The position numbers were made by a program, and so were the translations under genes. A model generated the notes under the pieces. It was not told the origin of the DNA and searched no databases. It was given only the letters and a program-made list of their open reading frames with translations. Positions 5,035 to 5,335 of a DNA stretch of 5,335 nt are shown here, piece by piece (positions within the stretch are counted from its first letter, which is position 1; the number at the start of each line of letters is the position of its first letter). The DNA comes from M3007 sp046153695 (lineage in GTDB: Bacteria > Bacteroidota > Bacteroidia > Chitinophagales > Saprospiraceae): assembly GCA_046153695.1 (NCBI GenBank), contig JBJXEZ010000381.1, positions 1 to 5,335 of the forward strand, in the 5' to 3' direction.

Positions 5035-5250
5035 ATGATGCGCATTTTGAAACAACGTTGGGTCATTGCCGTGCTCGCTGTGGGCGCCACCCTGCTTTTT
5101 ATCCGTTACGTGTACCCGAAGATCAAAAAGGTCGCCACCACTACCACCACAAGCAGCGCCTCGGCGACGTCCAGCCCGGTCACGGGCACGACGGTGATGC
5201 AGAGCCTGAAGTCCCGCCTGATGGGACCGGTGTCGGCATACTCGACCTAA
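5035..5250 (+). CDS. Hypothetical 71-aa protein with N-terminal membrane anchor and Thr/Ser-rich tail
   Basis: I do not recognise a family. Basic residues (MMRILKQR) precede one hydrophobic helix at about 9-25 (WVIAVLAVGATLLFIRY). Then come a basic patch KIKK (30-32 region), a Thr/Ser-rich low-complexity linker at about 34-53, and a short C-terminal segment. Basic residues on both sides leave the orientation open. There is no lipobox cysteine and no clear signal-peptidase site, so an anchored protein is likelier than a secreted one. ATG codons at 5035 and 5038 are both possible starts. It continues the same-strand series of small membrane proteins. Confidence 0.65.
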   Translation: MMRILKQRWVIAVLAVGATLLFIRYVYPKIKKVATTTTTSSASATSSPVTGTTVMQSLKSRLMGPVSAYST

Positions 5251-5268
5251 AAGCGAGCACAGGAGGCA

Positions 5269-5335
5269 ATGGCAGTCACCGCAGCAACGGCATTATGGAG
5301 GGCCGGATCGGGCGCCACAGGCTTTTTGCATAAAA
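5269..5335 (+). CDS. Start of a further gene, 3' truncated by the window edge
   Basis: An ATG at 5269 opens a frame that stays open for 22 codons to the edge (MAVTAATALWRAGSGATGFL onward). AGGAGG at 5261-5266 resembles a strong Shine-Dalgarno site but ends only two bases before the ATG, closer than usual, and such sites are uncommon in this phylum. It lies 18 bases after the previous stop, which is typical of an operon. Too little is visible to name it. Confidence 0.4.
   Translation, partial: MAVTAATALWRAGSGATGFLHK

Noticed and set aside
5294..5332. ATG at 5294 as a short gene start
   Set aside because: It closes after 12 codons and is out of frame with the open frame from 5269.

Overview
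The window looks like a piece of a high-GC Bacteroidota chromosome, perhaps from a Saprospiria- or Cytophagia-like lineage. The evidence is indirect: SUMF1/FGE-sulfatase domain proteins of the style common in that phylum, candidate promoters of the TTTG / TAnnTTTG type, A- and C-rich leaders in place of Shine-Dalgarno sites, and a REP-like GC palindrome. The lineage is an inference, not an identification.

Left part (1-1730, GC-rich): a 5'-truncated gene for a serine/threonine-kinase-like domain fused to a C-terminal SUMF1/FGE-sulfatase (C-type-lectin fold) domain. The end of that domain has the layout of a diversity-generating retroelement (DGR) variable region. A terminator-like hairpin lies 99 bases past the stop. 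About 170 bases past the stop, an intergenic segment repeats the start of that region, but with the asparagine-codon-rich run AAC AAT AAT AAC AGG that is typical of a DGR template repeat. Its 3' half is decayed and no reverse transcriptase is present, so this is a candidate orphan or remnant template.

Middle part (about 1735-3495, AT-richer at first): an FRG-domain protein, an unrecognised 175-aa protein, and a DUF4926 protein whose start overlaps the end of the unrecognised gene by 25 bases. The FRG gene and the unrecognised gene are each preceded by a copy of the same roughly 48-bp sequence, which contains a plausible Bacteroidota promoter. The FRG gene therefore sits between direct repeats, like a mobile or modular accessory cassette.

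Right part (3759-5335, GC-rich): a same-strand series made of a 231-aa beta-rich, cysteine-containing protein, a 150-aa protein with a C-terminal membrane anchor, a 71-aa protein with an N-terminal membrane anchor and a Thr/Ser-rich tail, and the start of a fourth gene running off the edge. I recognise none of them. A soluble protein followed by small single-pass membrane proteins fits a structural module of an integrated membrane-containing tailless virus, or a small envelope complex. This is only a hypothesis. A tandem heptanucleotide repeat (ACTCAAA)n lies directly before the 71-aa gene.
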